Below are positions 62,445-64,000 of a stretch of 64,000 nt of DNA, in pieces. The first letter of the stretch is position 1; the number at the start of each line of letters is the position of its first letter. Under the pieces are notes generated by a model, which worked only from the letters and a program-made list of their open reading frames with translations, was not told the DNA's origin and did no database searches. The DNA is from Maribacter sp. HTCC2170 (GTDB taxonomy: Bacteria > Bacteroidota > Bacteroidia > Flavobacteriales > Flavobacteriaceae): contig NC_014472.1 of the NCBI RefSeq assembly GCF_000153165.2, forward strand, positions 1,733,501 to 1,797,500. Reading direction: 5' to 3'. The position numbers were made by a program, and so were the translations under genes.

Positions 62445-62649
62445 TTTTAATTCTTCTCTCTACTAAATTTAGTTACAAGATCTGTTGATTTATGACAAAG
62501 AGTTCAACTTTTTTAAGCTTTTTTCCAGAAACGGCTTAAAACAACTCATATTTCAGAAAGGGTGTTATAAACCCAATTCCACTCTGTTTTTAAGCGAATT
62601 ATACCGTAACTTTAGAGAGGTTTCACCGCTTTTATAATGCTCTTTAATT

Positions 62650-63510
62650 TTGGACAAGAAGAAAAAAATCATAGATAGGATTTTTAAGGCCCAAGGAAAA
62701 AATGGCTTTTGGAAAACACTGCCTCAAACCCACAAATATTATCCTGATTATACACATTATGTTCCAAATTTCAAGGCAACATTATGGACATTGATTCTTT
62801 TGGCAGACCTTGAGCATGATCAAAATGATCCAAGGGTAAAAAAACCCTTAAAAGAGATACAACAACATTTTTTTGACACCAAACATGGTATCTATACCCT
62901 AAAAAAAGATCATTTTCCTATTCCCTGTTTAAATGGGAATATGATTTATCTTGATGCCTACTTTAATGACAATCCAAGTGATAAAAGTTTCAGAGCGCTG
63001 GAATTCTTTTATAAATACCAAAGGTTTGATGATGGTTGTTATATAGGTGATAAAAATGAATTTTGCTCTAACACCAGTTGCTATGGCAAACATTCCTGTT
63101 ATTGGGGAATCACCAAATTATTGAAAGGTATTTCATTCATTCCAAAGCAATTAAGAACGGCCCAGACAAACGATTTATTGAACAGATGCATTCAGTATGT
63201 TTTGTTACATAAGGTTTGTTATAGTTCTAGAGATAGCTCCAAGGTTATGATCAAAGGGATAGATAGACTTACCTTTCCTAATATGTACAAGAGTGATTTT
63301 TTAGAAATACTGTGGTTATTAAAACGAGAAAAGGTAAAATCTCATGAACTCGATGCTGCAATTGTGCTTTTAAGGTCAAAAAAACAAGAAGACGATAACT
63401 GGAACTTGGAAAAACAGATGCATAATATGGTGACGAGTATTGGGGCAAAAGACCGGCCAAATGCTTTTGTAACTAAAAGAGGACATGAAGTCTTGGAATA
63501 TTATTCTTAA
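62650..63510 (+). CDS. Alpha/alpha-toroid (prenyltransferase/squalene-cyclase-like) protein, unknown function
   Basis: 286 residues; the start is a TTG at 62650 and no ATG is in frame for the first ~95 residues. The sequence has alternating helices with QGKNGFWKTLPQTHKYYPDYTHY, a Gly-Trp/Phe repeat style of terpene-cyclase toroids, and a Cys-rich centre: FCSNTSCYGKHSCYWG, with three Cys at 5-residue steps. The catalytic DxDD of cyclases is absent, so enzyme activity is uncertain. It is divergent from the ECF sigma gene; a shared control region lies in 62445-62649. Confidence 0.65.
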   Translation: MDKKKKIIDRIFKAQGKNGFWKTLPQTHKYYPDYTHYVPNFKATLWTLILLADLEHDQNDPRVKKPLKEIQQHFFDTKHGIYTLKKDHFPIPCLNGNMIYLDAYFNDNPSDKSFRALEFFYKYQRFDDGCYIGDKNEFCSNTSCYGKHSCYWGITKLLKGISFIPKQLRTAQTNDLLNRCIQYVLLHKVCYSSRDSSKVMIKGIDRLTFPNMYKSDFLEILWLLKREKVKSHELDAAIVLLRSKKQEDDNWNLEKQMHNMVTSIGAKDRPNAFVTKRGHEVLEYYS

Positions 63511-63540
63511 ACTTGATATAGATTTCATAATTATTAAAAA

Positions 63541-64000
63541 ATGAACAACTTTTTAGTCAATGTCGAATGGTTAAATACTCATCTTAAAGAGCCCAACATG
63601 GTAGTTCTTGATGCAAGTCAACCCAGTAGTCCTTCAGAACCAATAAGCATTCCTGGCGCTCGCGTCTTTGACCTAAAAAACACTTTTAGCGATACAAGTT
63701 CTGAATACCCAAATACCTTTCCTTTAGTTGAACAATTTGAACGGGAAAGTAGAAGATTGGGTATAAACAAGAAAAGTAAGGTCGTGGTGTATGACAATCG
63801 TGGCATCTATTTTAGTCCTAGGGTCTGGTGGATGTTTAAAGTTATGGGGCATGAGAATGTAGCCGTTTTGGATGGTGGTTTGCCAGAATGGGAACAACAA
63901 GGATTTAAAACTGAAACTAGAAAAACCATCAAATATGCAATCGGTGATTTCACTGCTTCATTGCAGCCTAATGTGTTGAAGAACTTTGATTTTGTTTTAA
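63541..64000 (+). CDS. Rhodanese/sulphurtransferase, 5' part (cut by window edge)
   Basis: 153 residues visible from the ATG at 63541. Rhodanese fold start: VNVEWLNTHLKEPNMVVLDAS, then IPGARVFDL, VVVYDNRGIYFSPRVWWMFKVMGHENVAVLDGGLPEWEQQG. The first domain of two-domain thiosulphate or 3-mercaptopyruvate sulphurtransferases matches this; the catalytic Cys lies in the second domain, beyond the window. No signal peptide. Confidence 0.88.
   Translation, partial: MNNFLVNVEWLNTHLKEPNMVVLDASQPSSPSEPISIPGARVFDLKNTFSDTSSEYPNTFPLVEQFERESRRLGINKKSKVVVYDNRGIYFSPRVWWMFKVMGHENVAVLDGGLPEWEQQGFKTETRKTIKYAIGDFTASLQPNVLKNFDFVL

Overview
The window is AT-rich bacterial chromosome from a member of the Flavobacteriaceae (Bacteroidota). 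Four things point there. The block purN/acpP/fabF/rnc/IPExxxVDY/pyk is present. A complete Bat operon (MoxR-DUF58-BatA to BatE) is present. There are STN-type TonB receptors and GH92 mannosidases. Promoter candidates have the Bacteroidota form, with a TAnnTTTG box near -7 and TTTG near -33, and Shine-Dalgarno sequences are largely absent. No plasmid, phage, IS element or CRISPR array was seen.

Layout. 1-283: end of a truncated gene and spacer. 288-7389: a four-gene cell-surface operon (unknown secreted protein, STN/TonB-dependent receptor, DUF4249 lipoprotein, MG2/plug-like protein), bounded on the right by an intact tRNA-Ala(GGC) and on the left by a direct repeat of that tRNA's 3' half, so it looks like a small tRNA-associated island. 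7471-16788: an SDR, then an AddAB-like repair pair split by an OmpA/TSP3 porin and kbl. 16907-18600: Mn-type superoxide dismutase followed by a 1-kb intergenic array of five small-RNA-like units on the minus strand. 18595-22759: purF, a PfkB kinase, rnhA and purN. 22919-27274: acpP, fabF, rnc, an IPExxxVDY protein and pyk. 27359-31944: AraC regulator, AhpD-like protein, cupredoxin-like protein, small multidrug export protein, dinB and an NAD(P)-binding oxidoreductase.

32044-43604 is a mannoside-utilisation operon: a long phosphomannose isomerase, two GH92 alpha-mannosidases, a six-hairpin glycosidase, a GntR/UTRA regulator, a ROK sugar kinase and an MFS transporter. The genes outline a route from periplasmic mannosides to fructose-6-phosphate: GH92 enzymes release mannose, MFS imports it, ROK phosphorylates it and the isomerase converts it. 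A palindromic HutC-type operator lies in the predicted promoter. 43701-48720: CYTH protein, YCII lipoprotein, a conserved unknown, pheS, and a SulP transporter paired with a beta-carbonic anhydrase. 48813-58259: a small acidic protein and the Bat operon. 58420-64000: aldo/keto reductase, SDR, AlbA-type protein, ECF sigma factor with a membrane partner, an alpha/alpha-toroid protein and a truncated rhodanese.

The strongest candidate for something undescribed is the array at 17587-18490. It holds five ~70-nt transcription units, each with a -7 box, a near-invariant core and an intrinsic terminator. In four of the five terminators the stem has a G-U wobble that pairs only in minus-strand RNA. 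Three units lie in nearly identical 203-bp tandem repeats. Further points of interest are the tRNA-bounded island, the operator in the mannoside promoter, and TAnnTTTG boxes 3-4 nt before the start codons of addB, dinB and pheS, which suggest leaderless mRNAs. All functions are read from sequence motifs; no database search was run.
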